Origin: Rotaria sp. Silwood1
Taxonomy: Eukaryota; Rotifera; Eurotatoria; Philodinida; Philodinidae
Assembly: GCA_905250075.1 (NCBI GenBank)
Contig: CAJNOP010000083.1
Coordinates: 209,393 to 273,392 of the forward strand
Direction of reading: 5' to 3'
DNA: 64,000 nt
Below are positions 63,412 to 64,000 of the stretch, piece after piece. Both the position numbers and the translations under genes were made by a program. The first letter of the stretch is position 1. Each line of letters begins with the position of its first letter. The notes beneath the pieces were generated by a model. The model saw only the letters and a program-made list of their open reading frames with translations. It searched no databases and was not told the DNA's origin.

Positions 63412-64000
63412 ACATTTTTCTTATCTTTAACTTCTCGTTTTATCTTTTTTTTTTTTTTTTAGTTCAGCGTGCGTTTTTTCCCTCTCTTTTAGTCTACGTA
63501 GTATATTGATAAAATAATTAGGATAATGATCGTTCGTCCTATTTCTATTTTTTTTTTTCTTATAATATACAAACAAAGAGATTAATATTGATTGATAACC
63601 TTATTGACTCAATCCATTCATAGATGATTAATATAACTCGTATGCTTAAATATTTCAATATATGATTTATGAATATTAAATGATTAAACAAGTATTGAAT
63701 ATAAAAAAAGAAACCATAAATCATCAATCGAGAAACTATTTCAACTTATTTTTCTTATTATATGTGTATGAATGTAGATGAGTGTGAAAGAATAAGACTC
63801 TAACTAAGCTTACTATTTTCATATTACCTTCAATAAATTTAAGCTATGGAAAAATAATCTAAATTTATTTTAAATTTGATTTACGCATTAATTAAATTGA
63901 AAATATAAATTGTGACACCCTTACAAGAATCTATTACATCTACACTCATTTAATATTTGTTAATATTTTTTTTTTTTGAAATAAAAAAGTTATCGTTATT
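63412..64000. other. 3' flank, no gene seen
   Basis: AT-rich sequence with T- and A-runs. It includes the 3' UTR of the small membrane protein; no gene starts before the window ends. Confidence 0.45.

Overview
The window is nuclear DNA of an intron-rich, AT-rich invertebrate. It is most consistent with a bdelloid rotifer (Rotaria/Adineta type), although no marker gene settles this. Three observations support the assignment. Most introns are about 40-100 bp with GT-AG ends. Typical metazoan genes (TRPM channel, CRIM1-like, TMBIM/lifeguard, THEM6) sit beside genes whose closest families are fungal or bacterial (a GH49 dextranase/isopullulanase and a Dal5-type ACS-family MFS permease), as expected of bdelloid genomes. 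Short blocks of (TGTGGG)n, the telomeric unit reported for bdelloids, are scattered through the interior. There are no operons, rRNA genes or CRISPR arrays. I found no tRNA by eye.

Layout. 1-216 is the 3' end of a gene encoding 20-residue repeats. 0.2-6 kb is repeat-rich: a foldback element (about 1.9-2.5 kb) and a 2,013-bp Ginger/integrase-type DNA transposon with 83-bp-class TIRs and a dead integrase (3961-5973). A THEM6-like thioesterase (7.7-8.3 kb, minus) and a two-exon GH49 hydrolase (12.4-14.3 kb, minus) follow. Next come a long-TIR non-autonomous element (14.66-16.04 kb), a nine-exon lifeguard/TMBIM gene (17.15-20.1 kb, minus) and a hAT-like MITE with a perfect 8-bp target duplication (21.4-22.5 kb). 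A 24-exon TRPM channel fills 27.04-35.08 kb (minus); its introns carry a foldback element and telomere-like hairpins. A two-exon ARM-repeat/TIR-domain protein ending in a possible CaaX box (37.6-41.1 kb, plus) has a nested foldback in its intron. 41.1-48.7 kb is AT-rich and essentially gene-free. A CRIM1-like type I membrane protein (48.7-53.3 kb), an RDH-like SDR (54.0-55.2 kb), a 100-N gap, an MFS permease (59.9-61.9 kb) and a small single-pass membrane protein (63.0-63.4 kb) complete the plus strand.

The exon chains of all seven multi-exon genes were joined by hand. Splice phases agree at every junction and each total coding length is a multiple of three, which is the main evidence for the gene models. 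The genes do not form an obvious pathway. The most distinctive pattern is the abundance of inverted-repeat (foldback) structures, especially hairpins whose arms are TGTGGG-like on one side and CCCACA-like on the other.
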